A stretch of DNA of 64,000 nt from Streptomyces xanthochromogenes (GTDB taxonomy: Bacteria > Actinomycetota > Actinomycetes > Streptomycetales > Streptomycetaceae), in the NCBI RefSeq assembly GCF_014650455.1, contig NZ_BMUZ01000005.1:62001-126000 (forward strand), written 5' to 3'. Positions within the stretch are counted from its first letter, which is position 1. Every line of letters begins with the position of its first letter. This document shows positions 9,224-18,888 of the stretch, one piece after another. Made by a program: the position numbers and the translations under genes. The notes below the pieces were generated by a model. It worked only from the letters and a program-made list of their open reading frames with translations. It ran no database searches and was not told the DNA's origin.

Positions 9224-10345
9224 CTAGCTTCCGGCGCCGCGCAACCGTGCGGCCCGCTTGAGGCTGCGCTGCGCGAACTCGGCGAGCCTCGGCCGTTCCC
9301 GTACGAACCCGTGGGCCCGGCGGGAGGGCTCCCGGCCGATCCAGTGCAGCAGCGCGCCCGTGCCGGGCCGGGTGGCGGCCCCCTCGTACACCGGTATCTC
9401 GCCGGTCTTCAGGGCCTCCTTGTACTCGGCGGCCCCCCGCCCGAGGTCCAGCATCCCGATGCCCTCGGCGGCGGCGGCCTGCGCCATCCGCAGATGGAGC
9501 ACGAGGCCGGGCGAGTACTTGGCGTACTCCGGGTCGTACGCCGGGAACCAGCAGGCGAGGACGGTGCGCGAGCGCAGCCCGAAGTGGGCGGCGACCGGCG
9601 CGTCCCCGGCGTACAGCACCGAGAGCACCCCCGAGCAGCCGGGCGCACGGGTGTGGGCGAGCTGGTGCACCAGGGTGCTGATCCACTCCTGGGCGAACCG
9701 GTCGCGCCGCCCGGTGCGGCGGTACTGCGCGGACTTCCACTCCATGAGCCGGGCCAGCGCCGCCGGGTCCCGCTCGTCGAAGACGAACCGGACCTCGCCC
9801 GCCTGCCGCCCGAGCCTGCGTTCCTTGGCCGTGGTGGTCCTGAAGAACTTCGGCGACCGCTCCCGGAGGACCGTTTCGTACGCCGCGTATCCGGCTCCCA
9901 CGTCGATCACGAAGGAGGCGTACTCGGCGGCGGCCTCCGCCACGAACAGGGACTGGCCGTCCTCCAGATTGTCGAACTCCCAGGAGGAGAGCCCACAGGA
10001 GCGCAGCAACTCGCCGACACTGAGAGCCAGTTGGGGTCGCGCGACGATCCCCTGACAGTCCGAGACACCCGACCCGATGGCGCGCCCCTGCCCCAACCTG
10101 CCCCGCATGTAGGGGAAGAAGGCCGCCGGCTCCCCACCCTCGTACACCACGGCCACCCGCGCCGAGGAGCGCACCCGGCCGACCGCCAGGGTGAACTCCG
10201 GTTCCATGAAAGGATTCTGCGGCGCCTGCGACTTGGCCCGCAGTTCACGCCAGATCTCCAGCTCCGCGGCGCTCAGATCGCCGGGCCTGGCCACTCTCGT
10301 GCTCCCGGCCCCCTCGGCGGCGCCGCTCCCGCGCAGACTGCTCAC
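9224..10345 (-). CDS. FemAB/CelD-like GNAT acyltransferase
   Basis: This 373-aa protein belongs to the double-GNAT group often called cellulose-biosynthesis CelD or BcsL-type (Acetyltransf_6). Recognisable parts are NPFMEPEFTLAV near the N-terminus, SPKFFRTTTAKERRL in the middle and LDLGRGAAEYKEALKTGEIP near the C-terminus. Such proteins acylate sugars or peptides in surface polysaccharides. The GTG follows GGGGGG at an acceptable distance. The gap of 61 nt to the glycosyltransferase start suggests a shared transcript. The repeated GACGGTA elements upstream (10384 and 10407) could belong to its promoter. Confidence 0.82.
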   Translation of the reverse strand: MSSLRGSGAAEGAGSTRVARPGDLSAAELEIWRELRAKSQAPQNPFMEPEFTLAVGRVRSSARVAVVYEGGEPAAFFPYMRGRLGQGRAIGSGVSDCQGIVARPQLALSVGELLRSCGLSSWEFDNLEDGQSLFVAEAAAEYASFVIDVGAGYAAYETVLRERSPKFFRTTTAKERRLGRQAGEVRFVFDERDPAALARLMEWKSAQYRRTGRRDRFAQEWISTLVHQLAHTRAPGCSGVLSVLYAGDAPVAAHFGLRSRTVLACWFPAYDPEYAKYSPGLVLHLRMAQAAAAEGIGMLDLGRGAAEYKEALKTGEIPVYEGAATRPGTGALLHWIGREPSRRAHGFVRERPRLAEFAQRSLKRAARLRGAGS

Positions 10346-10554
10346 TTCGACCCCCCGGTCTCCCCCGAGCCACGCTGACCCAGGACGGTACCGGTCGATT
10401 TCACCCGACGGTAGGTACCCTCCCGCAGTTTGTGACCATACGGAGACGCTTGGTACGCCGTCGTCGTTTTGGCCGCTTCATGACCGGCGCGAGGGGACGG
10501 TACGGGCGGGGGCCGCCCTACGGATGGGGCGCCCGGCGTGAGCTAATGCACCGT

Positions 10555-10866
10555 ATGAGCTACTTCATGACCGACCTGTCGGGCACCTCCGTCGAAGAGC
10601 CCGACGAGGCGACGATGCGCACGATCCTCGACGGCCTGGCCGACGCCGACGACGAGCACCCCGATGTCTCCCTGACCCATGAGAACGGCTGGTCCCTGAG
10701 CGCCTTCCCGAGCGGCGAGCTGCTCTGGCTCCTCTGGGAGAACCTCGACGAGCCGGACGCGCAGCCGCGGCAGATCTCGGGGGTGGCCAAGGACGAGGTG
10801 CTGCGGCTCTTCGGGCTGCTCGCGAAGGGTGAGACGACGGAGATCGAACGCCTGGCCGCGTCCTGA
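10555..10866 (+). CDS. Small acidic hypothetical protein
   Basis: This 103-aa acidic protein begins SYFMTDLSGTSVEEPDEATM and contains the aromatic block GELLWLLWENL. Length and composition resemble small Streptomyces immunity-like or SUKH-like proteins, but I cannot assign a family. The start at 10555 follows GTGAGCTAATGCACCGT; there is no strong ribosome site. Divergent from the acyltransferase and convergent with the hut operon. Confidence 0.6.
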   Translation: MSYFMTDLSGTSVEEPDEATMRTILDGLADADDEHPDVSLTHENGWSLSAFPSGELLWLLWENLDEPDAQPRQISGVAKDEVLRLFGLLAKGETTEIERLAAS

Positions 10867-11328
10867 GCCCATGGGCCCGGTCCTGAGCGCCCGAGGCGGG
10901 TGTCCTGAGCCCCACAGGCGGGTCCTGAGCTCCACAGGTCGTCCGCGCTCCGGAGGCCGAGGGGCGTGCGGCGCATATTCACTGGGCAATCGCGCTCCCG
11001 TGCGCCCTCTCGGCCGGGGAACCGGCACCCCGGGTTCCGGGCGTCTTCCCGTACGTAACCGGAGGCGCAGCGGTCCGGGGAGGGCCGCGCGGGCGAAGGA
11101 GGCACAGCCGGTGGAGGAAAGGCTGTGGCAGCGGAGTTCAGTGCGGGGCGGCGGGTACGGCGGCAGTGCTGCCGTACCCGCCGCCCGGGAGCCGGATCCG
11201 GCGGTTCCCGAACGCAGGACGACCGGGCCGGCGACGGCCGCCCCGGTCGGCTCCGCCCCTCCCTCGTCCACGCCGGGGCCCGGCCCTTCCACGCCACCGG
11301 CCGGGCCCCATCAAGCCGAAGACCGTGC
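10867..11328. other. Non-coding gap with short direct repeats and a large hairpin
   Basis: No gene is supported in this 462-bp stretch between convergent genes. Just after the stop codon at 10866 the octamer TCCTGAGC occurs four times at about 20-22 nt spacing (10860-10931). The hairpin at 11146-11186 is listed separately. The rest is GC-rich without a ribosome site and reading frame that go together. Confidence 0.6.
11146..11186. terminator. Strong bidirectional hairpin before hutI
   Basis: A perfect 16-bp stem (left arm 11146-11161, right arm 11171-11186) with a 9-nt loop lies between the convergent small gene and hutI. An alternative inner palindrome CGGCAGTGCTGCCG competes with it. It most likely terminates both transcripts. 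Confidence 0.6.
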
Positions 11329-12495
11329 TCAGACCCGGTGGCCCGCCCGCCAGACCTCGCCGACCAGCGGCACGCCCGGGCGGTAGGCGAGGTGGACGTG
11401 CGAGGGCGCGTCCAGGAACGCCAGGTCCGCGCGGGCGCCGGGAGTCAGGCGTCCGATGTCGGTGCGGCGCAGTGCGGCGGCGCCGCCCGCGGTCGCCGAC
11501 CAGAGCGCCTCGTCCGGCGTCATCCCCATGTCGCGTACGGCGAGCGCGATGCAGAACGGCATCGAGGACGTGAAGGACGAGCCCGGGTTGCAGTCGGTGG
11601 ACAGCGCGACGGTCGCACCCGCGTCCAACAGCCGCCGCGCGTCCGGCCATTGCGCCCGGGTGGAGAACTCGGCGCCGGGCAGCAGGGTCGCGACCGTCGT
11701 GCTGTTGGCGAGCGCGTCGACGTCCGCGTCCGTGAGGTGGGTGCAGTGGTCGGCGGAGGCGGCGTCCAGCTCCACGGCGAGCTGTACGCCGGGCCCGTGG
11801 GTGAGCTGGTTGGCGTGGACGCGCGCCAGCAGCCCCTTGGCCCGGCCCGCGGTGAGGACGGCCCGCGCCTGGTCTCCGTCGAAGGCGCCCTTCTCGCAGA
11901 ACACGTCGATCCAACGGGCGTACGGGGCGCAGGCGTCGAGCATCTCGCCGGTGACCAGGGCGACATAGGCCGCCGGGTCGTCGGCGTACTCGGGGGCCAC
12001 GATGTGGGCGCCGAGATAGGTGACCTCGTCGGTGTGCTCGGCCGCGATGCGCAGTGCGCGGGCCTCGTCCTCGACGGTCAGCCCGTACCCGGACTTGGTC
12101 TCCTGGGTGGTCGTGCCCTGCCGCAGTGCCTCCGCGAGGTAGCGGGCGACGTTGGCGCCCAGCGCTTCGTCGCTCGCGCCGCGGGTGGCGGTGACGGTGG
12201 TGCGGATGCCGCCTGCCTGGTAGGGCCGGCCGCTCATGCGGGCGTTGAACTCCTGGGTCCGGTCGCCCGCGAAGACGAGGTGGGAGTGGGAGTCGACGAA
12301 GCCGGGGATGACGGCCCGGCCCCGCGCGTCGACGACGTCGTCGGCGTCGGGGGCCTCGGCCGTGCGGCCGGCCCAGGCGATCCGCTCGCCCTCGATGACG
12401 AGGGCGGCGTCCTCGACCAGGCCGAGGGGCCCGTCCCCCCTCTCGGGGTCGTTGGTGACGAGGCTGGCGATGTTCCGCACGAGGGTGGTGCGCAT
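11329..12495 (-). CDS. hutI: Imidazolonepropionase
   Basis: HutI hydrolyses imidazolone-5-propionate to N-formimidoyl-L-glutamate, the third step of histidine degradation. The 388-aa amidohydrolase shows the metal site [12 protein letters not shown] near residue 70, the substrate loop [14 protein letters not shown] and ADHCTHL, and the C-terminal catalytic [14 protein letters not shown]. The start at 12495 gives the family's normal length and follows AAAAGGAA; the upstream continuation would be encoded by the dispersed repeat at 12.5-12.7 kb. It is the last gene of the hutU-M20-hutF-hutI operon, 229 nt after hutF. Confidence 0.95.
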   Translation of the reverse strand: MRTTLVRNIASLVTNDPERGDGPLGLVEDAALVIEGERIAWAGRTAEAPDADDVVDARGRAVIPGFVDSHSHLVFAGDRTQEFNARMSGRPYQAGGIRTTVTATRGASDEALGANVARYLAEALRQGTTTQETKSGYGLTVEDEARALRIAAEHTDEVTYLGAHIVAPEYADDPAAYVALVTGEMLDACAPYARWIDVFCEKGAFDGDQARAVLTAGRAKGLLARVHANQLTHGPGVQLAVELDAASADHCTHLTDADVDALANSTTVATLLPGAEFSTRAQWPDARRLLDAGATVALSTDCNPGSSFTSSMPFCIALAVRDMGMTPDEALWSATAGGAAALRRTDIGRLTPGARADLAFLDAPSHVHLAYRPGVPLVGEVWRAGHRV

Positions 12496-12529
12496 GGGTT
12501 CCTTTTCTCGTTCGTCTCCGGGTCGGCCG

Positions 12530-12720
12530 CTGGGGCTCCGCCCCGAACGCCGGACGGGCAGAGGTTGCCTGTGCGGGCCGGCATCGAGGCTTTTGGGGGC
12601 GCGGGGAACTGCGCGAACGGCCCCCACGGTCCGCACCCGACGAACTCTCCCCCGGAGGGTTGCGGGAAGGGGCGGGGTGGGGGATCCATCGGGGTCCGGG
12701 GCGGAGCCCCGGGGCGGTCG
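12530..12720. repeat. Composite dispersed repeat, locus 1 (modules B, A, C)
   Basis: The gap between hutF and hutI holds three modules found elsewhere in the window. They are a short B-like piece with CTGGGGCTCCGCCCC, module A in reverse orientation with GCGCGGGGAACTGCGCGAAC (12600-12619), and module C with CTCCCCCGGAGGG and GGGGCGGGGTGGGGG (12646-12684). A further B-like end with GGGGTCCGGGGCGGAGCCCC follows. The repeat lies inside the operon and can form several hairpins. Confidence 0.75.
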
Positions 12721-12724
12721 GGGG

Positions 12725-14065
12725 CTACTGCGTTCTCAGGGCGGCTACGGCCGTGGACAGGGCCGAGGCCGCATCCGGTATCAGGGCGTGGACCCCGTCC
12801 CGCACCACGACCCGGCCGCCGACCACCACGTGCCGCACGTCGGACGCCGTCGCCGCGAACACCGCGGTCTCCGCGGCGAGCCGCGGCACCGCCCCCGCCG
12901 TCCGGACGGAGTCCAGCGCGATCGTGGCGAGGTCGGCCGGGGCGCCGGGCTCGATGCGGCCGGCCTCCGGCCAGCCGAGCGCGGCGTGACCGTCGGCCGT
13001 CGCCGCCCGCAGCAGCGCGGCCGCCGTCCAGTGCCCCCGCCGCCGCGTACGGAGGCGCTCGTCGAGCTCCATCGCGCGCGCCTCTTCGAGGAGGTCGATG
13101 ACGGCGTGGCTGTCGCTGCCGAGCGAGAGCGGGGAGCCCGCGCGCTGGAGGGCGACCGCGGGGCCGATGCCGTCGGCGAGGTCGCGCTCGGTCGTGGGGC
13201 ACATGCAGGTGCCCGTCGCGGTGGACCCGATGAGCGCGATGTCCCCGTCCGTGAGGTGGGTGTTGTGCACGCCCGTGGTCCGGTCGCCGAGCACCCCGTG
13301 CTCGGCGAGCAGCTGCGTGGGGGTCATCCCGTGCGCGTCGAGGCAGCCCTCGTTCTCCGCGGTCTGCTCGGAGAGGTGGACGTGGAGCGGGGCCCGCCGG
13401 GCCTCGGCCCATGCGGCGACGGTGCCCAACTCCCTTGCGGGGACGGCCCGTACGGAGTGCACGGCCGCGCCGATCCGCGCGTGCCCCCGCTCCTTGAGCG
13501 CCGAGCAGCGCTCGGCCCACGCCTCGGCGGTGCCGTCCGAGAAGCGCAGCTGGTGGCGGTCGGGGGCGGCCCCGAAGCCGGAGGAGAGGTAGGCGGTGTC
13601 GAGCAGGGTGATGCGGATGCCCGCCTCGGCGGCCGCGGCGATCAGGGCCTCGCCCATCGCGTTGGGGTCGTCGTAGGGGGTGCCGTCCGGAGCGTGGTGC
13701 AGATAGTGGAACTCGCCGACGGCGGTGATCCCGGCGAGCGCCATCTCCGCGTACACCGCGCGGGCGAGCGCGTGGTAGGAGTCCGGGGTGAGCCGGGACG
13801 CAACCTGGTACATGATCTCGCGCCAGGTCCAGAACGTTCCCGAGCCGACCTGCACGGTGGAGCGCAGGGCCCGGTGGAAGGCGTGCGAGTGGGCGTTGGC
13901 GAGCCCGGGCACGGTGAACCCGCGCAGCACCACCGCGCCGGGCGGCGGTGCCTCGACTCCCGTGCGCACGGCGGAGATCCGGCCGTCGTCGGCGACCTCC
14001 ACGGCCACGCCCGGCTCGACCACGGGGTCGAGCCAGGCGTGTTCGAGCCAGTACGTCACCTGCAC
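12725..14065 (-). CDS. hutF: Formimidoylglutamate deiminase
   Basis: HutF deiminates N-formimidoyl-L-glutamate to N-formyl-L-glutamate and ammonia, the branch used instead of direct formamide release. The 446-aa amidohydrolase has [14 protein letters not shown] (metal ligands, residues about 56-70), [29 protein letters not shown] and the Asp in [14 protein letters not shown]. The GTG start follows GGAGGG with seven bases between. It overlaps the upstream M20 gene by 10 nt, so the operon is coupled. Its presence means that a deformylase is needed to finish the pathway; the neighbouring M20 enzyme is the obvious candidate. Confidence 0.94.
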   Translation of the reverse strand: MQVTYWLEHAWLDPVVEPGVAVEVADDGRISAVRTGVEAPPPGAVVLRGFTVPGLANAHSHAFHRALRSTVQVGSGTFWTWREIMYQVASRLTPDSYHALARAVYAEMALAGITAVGEFHYLHHAPDGTPYDDPNAMGEALIAAAAEAGIRITLLDTAYLSSGFGAAPDRHQLRFSDGTAEAWAERCSALKERGHARIGAAVHSVRAVPARELGTVAAWAEARRAPLHVHLSEQTAENEGCLDAHGMTPTQLLAEHGVLGDRTTGVHNTHLTDGDIALIGSTATGTCMCPTTERDLADGIGPAVALQRAGSPLSLGSDSHAVIDLLEEARAMELDERLRTRRRGHWTAAALLRAATADGHAALGWPEAGRIEPGAPADLATIALDSVRTAGAVPRLAAETAVFAATASDVRHVVVGGRVVVRDGVHALIPDAASALSTAVAALRTQ

Positions 14066-15543
14066 GCCAGACCCTCCAGTACATCGGCGAGCGCGAGCAC
14101 CCCGGCGACGCAGTCGTCCTCGCCGGCGAACTCGGCCGGGGAGTGCGAGACGCCGGTGGGATTGCGTACGAACAGCATGGCGGTCGGGATCGAGCCGGAC
14201 AGGATTCCGGCGTCGTGTCCCGCGCCGGTGCCGAGCACCGGGGTGTGACCGCCGAGGATCTTGGCGATCTCGTCCCGCAGGGCGTGCTCGAACTCCACGA
14301 CGGGCGTGAACGACTCCCGTACGACGTCGAGATCCACGCCGTCGCGCTCGGCGCGCTCCTTGGCGGCCCGCTCGATCGCGGCGACGACCGTGTCCAGGGT
14401 GGACTGGTCGGCGGCCCGCGAGTCGAGCCAGCCGCGCACCATCGAGGGGATGGCGTTGACGCCGTTGGGCTCGCAGGAGATCTTGCCGAACGTGGCGACC
14501 GCGCCCGCGAGTTCGGCCTCGCGGCGGGCGGCCAGGACCGTCTCGGCGTACGTCAGCATCGGGTCGCGGCGGTCGACCAGGCGGGTGGTGCCCGCGTGGT
14601 TGGCCTCGCCCGCGAAGTCGAACCGCCAGCGGCCGTGCGGCCAGATGGCGGAGGCGATGCCCACGGCGTCGCCGCTCAGGTCGAGCGCGCGGCCCTGTTC
14701 GACGTGCAGTTCCACGAACGCGCCGATGCGGGCGAGGCGTTCGGGGTCGGCGCCGATGGCGTCCGGGTCGTATCCGGCCCGCTCCATGGCCTGCGCGAGG
14801 CTGATCCCGTCCTGGTCGCGCAGGCGGTGCGCAGCCTCGGCGGTGAGCTGTCCCGCAGCGAGCCGGGAGCCGACGCAGGCGAGTCCGAAGCGGGCGCCCT
14901 CCTCGTCGCCGAAGTTGGTGATGGCGAGGGGTCGGGTCAACTCCGTTCCCCTGCGCCGCAGTTCATCGAGTGCGGCGAAGGAGGACACCACACCGAGGGG
15001 GCCGTCGAAGGCGCCGCCGTCCGGGACGGAGTCCAGGTGCGAGCCGGTGACGACGGCGTCGCCCGCCGCCGGGTCACCGGCCCAGGCCCACTGGTTGCCG
15101 TTCCGGTCCAGTTCGTAGGTGAGCCCACGGGACTCGGCCTGCGCCCGGAACCAGTCCCGGCAGTCGGCGTCGGCCCCGGTCCAGGCGTGCCGGCGGTAGC
15201 CGCGGGTTTGGCTGTCGCGGCCGATGGGTTGGAGCTCGCGCCACATCTCCTGAAAGGAGGCCCCCGTCGCGGGCTGCGATCCGGCCGCGGACCGTACGCG
15301 GCCGGTCGCGCCGTTCCCCGCGCCCCTGGCGGCATTGGAAGCAGACGCCCCCGCGGCCCCGGCCGGGTCGAGGGCGTTGCCTTCGGCTGCGGACCGTACG
15401 TCGCCGGTCGCGCCGTTCCCCGCGCCCCCAAGGGGCATTTCAGCCTGTCCGGCGTTTGAGGACGAGCGCCCTTCAGGCGCGAACGGGGTCCGGGGCGGAG
15501 CCCCGGGGCGCCGTCCGGCCGGGGTCGGAGAGGGAGAGGTCAC
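14056..15543 (-). CDS. M20-family amidohydrolase (AllC-like) with a repeat-derived N-terminus
   Basis: This 495-aa protein belongs to the M20 carbamoylase/allantoate amidohydrolase family. It shows [20 protein letters not shown] (metal His/Asp), the catalytic pair in GDEEGARFG, and ELHVEQG. The GTG overlaps the hutU stop as GTGA and has a GGAGGG site eight bases away, so translation should begin here. About 98 residues separate this start from the family's usual beginning ([17 protein letters not shown]). That stretch is encoded by two A modules and one B module of the dispersed repeat, giving GAGNGATG twice. A start at the later ATG (about 15257) is possible but poorly spaced from its GGAG. 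Placement between hutU and hutF suggests it removes the formyl group from N-formylglutamate (inference), although the family is usually annotated as allantoate amidohydrolase. Confidence 0.85.
   Translation of the reverse strand: MTSPSPTPAGRRPGAPPRTPFAPEGRSSSNAGQAEMPLGGAGNGATGDVRSAAEGNALDPAGAAGASASNAARGAGNGATGRVRSAAGSQPATGASFQEMWRELQPIGRDSQTRGYRRHAWTGADADCRDWFRAQAESRGLTYELDRNGNQWAWAGDPAAGDAVVTGSHLDSVPDGGAFDGPLGVVSSFAALDELRRRGTELTRPLAITNFGDEEGARFGLACVGSRLAAGQLTAEAAHRLRDQDGISLAQAMERAGYDPDAIGADPERLARIGAFVELHVEQGRALDLSGDAVGIASAIWPHGRWRFDFAGEANHAGTTRLVDRRDPMLTYAETVLAARREAELAGAVATFGKISCEPNGVNAIPSMVRGWLDSRAADQSTLDTVVAAIERAAKERAERDGVDLDVVRESFTPVVEFEHALRDEIAKILGGHTPVLGTGAGHDAGILSGSIPTAMLFVRNPTGVSHSPAEFAGEDDCVAGVLALADVLEGLACR
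15281..15531. repeat. Composite dispersed repeat, locus 2 (A, A, B), inside the M20 reading frame
   Basis: Two A modules (15281-15328 and 15381-15430, each containing GCGGACCGTACG and GTTCCCCGCGCCCC) are followed by module B (15434-15507: ATTTCAGCCTGTCCGGCGTT, GAGGACGAGCGCC, GGGGTCCGGGGCGGAGCCCC). All of it reads without a stop in the frame of the M20 gene on the minus strand. Confidence 0.8.
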
Positions 15544-17204
15544 TCGCTCTCACCCTCCCGCATGGGAACGCGCACGCCCTTCTCCGCCGACACCCGCTCC
15601 GCGATGTCGTACCCGGCATCGACATGCCGGATGACACCCATCGCGGGGTCGTTCGTGAGGACGCGCCGGATCTTCTCGCCCGCCAGCTTCGTGCCGTCCG
15701 CCACCGAGACCTGGCCCGCGTGGATGGAGCGGCCCATGCCCACACCGCCACCGTGGTGGATGGACACCCAGGACGCGCCGGAGGCCACGTTGACCATGGC
15801 GTTCAGGAGCGGCCAGTCGGCGATCGCGTCGGAGCCGTCGAGCATCGCCTCGGTCTCACGGTACGGGGAGGCCACCGAACCGCAGTCGAGGTGGTCGCGG
15901 CCGATCGCGAGCGGGGCCGCGAGCGTGCCGTTGCCGACCATGTCGTTGAACATGTCGCCCGCCTTGTCGCGCTCGCCCTGGCCGAGCCAGCAGATCCGCG
16001 CGGGCAGACCCTGGAAGTGGACCCGCTCACCCGCCATCTTGATCCAGCGGTGCAGCGACTCGTTCTCCGGGAACAGGTCCAGGAGCGCCTTGTCCGTCTT
16101 GTGGATGTCGGACGCCTCGCCCGACAGGGCCGCCCAGCGGAAGGGGCCCTTGCCCTCGCAGAACAGCGGGCGGATGTAGGCCGGCACGAAGCCGGGGAAG
16201 TCGAACGCCCGCGCGTAGCCCGCCAGTTGGGCCTCGCCCCGGATCGAGTTGCCGTAGTCGAAGACCTCGGCGCCGGCGTCCATGAAGCCGACCATCGCCT
16301 CGACGTGCTGCGCCATGGACTCGCGCGCGCGAGTGGTGAAGCCCGCCGGGTCCTTCGCCGCGTACGAGGCCATGTCGTCGAAGTCGACGCCGACGGGGAG
16401 GTACGCGAGCGGGTCGTGGGCCGAGGTCTGGTCGGTCACGATGTCGATCGGGGCGCCCTCGGCGAGCATCCGCGGGAGGAGTTCCGCCGCGTTGCCGAGC
16501 AGGCCGATGGAGAGCGGGCGGCGGGCGTTGCGAGCCTCGACGGCGAGCTGGAGGGCGTGTTCGAGGGAGTCGGCCTTCACATCCAGGTAGCGGTGCTCGA
16601 TGCGGCGCTCGATGGCGCGCGGGTCGACGTCGATACAGATCGCGACGCCGTCGTTCATCGTCACGGCGAGCGGCTGGGCGCCGCCCATGCCGCCGAGCCC
16701 GGCGGTCAGGGTGATCGTCCCCGCCAGCGTGCCGTGGAACTTCTTCGCGGCGACCGCGGCGAACGTCTCGTAGGTGCCCTGGAGGATGCCCTGGGTGCCG
16801 ATGTAGATCCAGGAGCCGGCCGTCATCTGGCCGTACATCGTCAGGCCGAGGGCCTCCAGACGGCGGAACTCCTCCCAGTTGGCCCAGTCGCCGACGAGGT
16901 TGGAGTTGGCGATCAGGACGCGGGGCGCCCACTCGTGCGTCTGCATGACGCCGACGGGCCGGCCCGACTGGACCAGCATCGTCTCGTCCTGCTTGAGGGT
17001 GCGCAGCGTACGCACCATCGCGTCGAAGGAGCGCCAGTCGCGGGCGGCCTTGCCGGTGCCGCCGTAGACGACGAGCTTGTCGGGGTGTTCGGCCACCTCG
17101 GGGTCGAGGTTGTTCTGGAGCATGCGCAGCGCGGCTTCCTGCTGCCATCCCAGGGCGCTCAGTTCCGTACCGCGCGGTGCCCGTACGGGGCGGGGTCCTG
17201 ACAT
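15540..17204 (-). CDS. hutU: Urocanate hydratase
   Basis: HutU converts urocanate to 4-imidazolone-5-propionate using tightly bound NAD+. The 554-aa protein has the full family length and shows [13 protein letters not shown], the nucleotide-binding [27 protein letters not shown] (with the conserved active-site Cys) and [18 protein letters not shown]. The ATG at 17204 follows GGAGG seven bases upstream; a start 12 codons earlier has no ribosome site and lies near the promoter. It is the first gene of the hutU-M20-hutF-hutI operon. Confidence 0.96.
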   Translation of the reverse strand: MSGPRPVRAPRGTELSALGWQQEAALRMLQNNLDPEVAEHPDKLVVYGGTGKAARDWRSFDAMVRTLRTLKQDETMLVQSGRPVGVMQTHEWAPRVLIANSNLVGDWANWEEFRRLEALGLTMYGQMTAGSWIYIGTQGILQGTYETFAAVAAKKFHGTLAGTITLTAGLGGMGGAQPLAVTMNDGVAICIDVDPRAIERRIEHRYLDVKADSLEHALQLAVEARNARRPLSIGLLGNAAELLPRMLAEGAPIDIVTDQTSAHDPLAYLPVGVDFDDMASYAAKDPAGFTTRARESMAQHVEAMVGFMDAGAEVFDYGNSIRGEAQLAGYARAFDFPGFVPAYIRPLFCEGKGPFRWAALSGEASDIHKTDKALLDLFPENESLHRWIKMAGERVHFQGLPARICWLGQGERDKAGDMFNDMVGNGTLAAPLAIGRDHLDCGSVASPYRETEAMLDGSDAIADWPLLNAMVNVASGASWVSIHHGGGVGMGRSIHAGQVSVADGTKLAGEKIRRVLTNDPAMGVIRHVDAGYDIAERVSAEKGVRVPMREGESE

Positions 17205-17233
17205 GGCGATGCCTCCTCGTGACCTGATCCAGT

Positions 17234-17269
17234 TATTCACATCCTGGGATACTGAATAGAACTAGTCAA
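17234..17269 (-). promoter_or_regulatory. hutU promoter with inverted repeat TATTCA-N13-TGAATA
   Basis: On the minus strand TTGACT (plus 17264-17269) and CAGGAT (plus 17241-17246) are separated by 17 nt, a good housekeeping promoter. The hexamers TATTCA (17234-17239) and TGAATA (17253-17258) form an inverted repeat around the -10 box, so a repressor bound there would block transcription. A similar element lies before the NCS1 permease at 24.3 kb. Confidence 0.6.
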
Positions 17270-17319
17270 TAGCGGCGTAGGCTCTGCGGGCGGCCCGCCC
17301 CGGTGATTGGCTTGATCGC

Positions 17320-18666
17320 ATGACTTCCCAGGCAACGCCCTCCGCGGCCAAGGGCGCCGCGGCCGAGCGCCGCGATCAGGCCGTGCGGGCCGCGGTGGAG
17401 CAGGGTCTGGCCGGGCCGGACGCCCCCATCGTCGCCCTCCTCGACGCCACCGGCATCCGCACCGGCGCCGCAGCCCTGCGGGACGCCTTCGCCGCCGTCA
17501 CCGACGCCCCCGTGCTGCACGCGTTCGCCGTGAAGGCGTGCCCCCTCGTGCCGGTACTCCGGCTGCTGCGCGCGGAAGGCCTCGGCGCCGAGGTCGCCAG
17601 CCCCGGCGAGCTCGCGCTGGCCCGGGCCGCGGGAATGACCGCCGCCGACACCGTGCTCGACTCCCCCGCCAAGACCCCCGCCGAGCTGCGCGAGGCGCTC
17701 GCCCTCGGCATCGCCGTGAACGCGGACAACCCGCAGGAGCTGGCCCGCATCGACGCGTTCATGACGTCGGCGCCCAGCGCCTCGCCCGTGGGCCTGCGGG
17801 TCAACCCCCAGCTCGGCGCCGGGTCCATCGACGCACTGTCCACGGCGACGGCCACGTCCAAGTTCGGCGTCGCGCTGCTCGACGACGGCGCGCGTGACCG
17901 GGTGGTCCGGGCCTACCGCGAGCGCCCCTGGCTGACCCGGCTGCACACGCACTCGGGCTCGCAGGGCGTGGCGCTCCCCCTCATGGCGCAGGGCGTCAAG
18001 GTCGCGTACGAGCTCGCCGAGGAGATCAACGCGGCGGTGGGACGCCGACAGGTCGACACCATCGACATCGGCGGAGGACTTCCGGTCAACTTCGGCTCCG
18101 ACGAGGAGACACCGACGTACGCCTCCTACGCCCGTCTCCTCAAGGAGGAGGTGCCGGGTCTGTTCGACGGCCGGTACGGCCTGGTGACCGAATTCGGCCG
18201 CTCGCTGCTCGCCAAACACGGCACGGTGCTCGCCCGGGTCGAGTACGCGAAGAGCTCGGGCGGCCGCCCCATCGCGGTCACCCACGCCGGGGTGCAGATC
18301 GCCGCCCGCACCGTGTACGCGCCGGCCTCCTGGCCGCTGCGGATCGCGGCGTACGACGCGAAGGGCCGGCCCAAGACGGGCCCGTCCGTCGCCCAGGACA
18401 TCGCGGGCCCCGCCTGCTTCGCGGGCGATCTGCTCGCCGAGAACCGCCCGCTGCCGCTGCTCGAACAGGGCGACTACACAGGGGTTTTGGACACGGGCGC
18501 CTACTATTTCGCCCATCATTACTCCTACAACTCCCTGGCCAGGCCCGGCGTTTACGGCTTCACGGCCACCGCCGAGGGTGTCCGGTTCGCGACCGTGCGC
18601 GATCCCCAGCCCATCGAGGACCTGGTCGCGGAGGCGGGCGGCGCCCACACCGACGGGCTCCTGTGA
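17320..18666 (+). CDS. Fold-type III PLP decarboxylase-like protein (diaminopimelate/ornithine decarboxylase superfamily)
   Basis: This 448-aa protein has the alanine racemase-like barrel with the PLP lysine in LHAFAVKACP (about residue 71), the glycine loop DIDIGGGLPVNF-like segment, EFGRSLLAKHG, and the C-terminal sheet domain with DTGAYYFAHHYSYNSLARP. True diaminopimelate decarboxylases carry CESGD before this point. Here the segment reads GPACFAGDLL, so the catalytic Cys is kept but the Glu-Ser that holds the substrate is lost. The substrate is therefore probably not diaminopimelate; the Y4yA-like group is a better match. It is divergent from hutU across 115 bp, but has no clear ribosome site. 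Confidence 0.8.
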   Translation: MTSQATPSAAKGAAAERRDQAVRAAVEQGLAGPDAPIVALLDATGIRTGAAALRDAFAAVTDAPVLHAFAVKACPLVPVLRLLRAEGLGAEVASPGELALARAAGMTAADTVLDSPAKTPAELREALALGIAVNADNPQELARIDAFMTSAPSASPVGLRVNPQLGAGSIDALSTATATSKFGVALLDDGARDRVVRAYRERPWLTRLHTHSGSQGVALPLMAQGVKVAYELAEEINAAVGRRQVDTIDIGGGLPVNFGSDEETPTYASYARLLKEEVPGLFDGRYGLVTEFGRSLLAKHGTVLARVEYAKSSGGRPIAVTHAGVQIAARTVYAPASWPLRIAAYDAKGRPKTGPSVAQDIAGPACFAGDLLAENRPLPLLEQGDYTGVLDTGAYYFAHHYSYNSLARPGVYGFTATAEGVRFATVRDPQPIEDLVAEAGGAHTDGLL

Positions 18667-18888
18667 CCACCCGGGCGTAGCGCTCCTCGCCCCGAACTGC
18701 CGCTCCCGCACCAGGAGTTCGGTTTCCGCTCAAAGGGCCGCACCCTAGCCAAGCGGGGCATGCGCCGCTGGAAAATGCCAGAACTCCCACCAGCGGTTGC
18801 AACGGTGCGTAACGTCTTGGTCGCTGCCGCACGCTCGTTCCGGCGGCCCTTTGTGACATCCATGCGCCGCGCCGGGAGGGGGTTCCGC

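Noticed and set aside
12496..12636. N-terminal extension of HutI through the dispersed repeat
   Set aside because: Unlike the M20 gene, HutI has its own ATG with a ribosome site at the normal family start (12495), so the repeat here need not be translated.
17320..18666. Naming the PLP gene lysA (diaminopimelate decarboxylase)
   Set aside because: The substrate motif CESGD is not present, and the gene is next to hut genes rather than thrC/hom.
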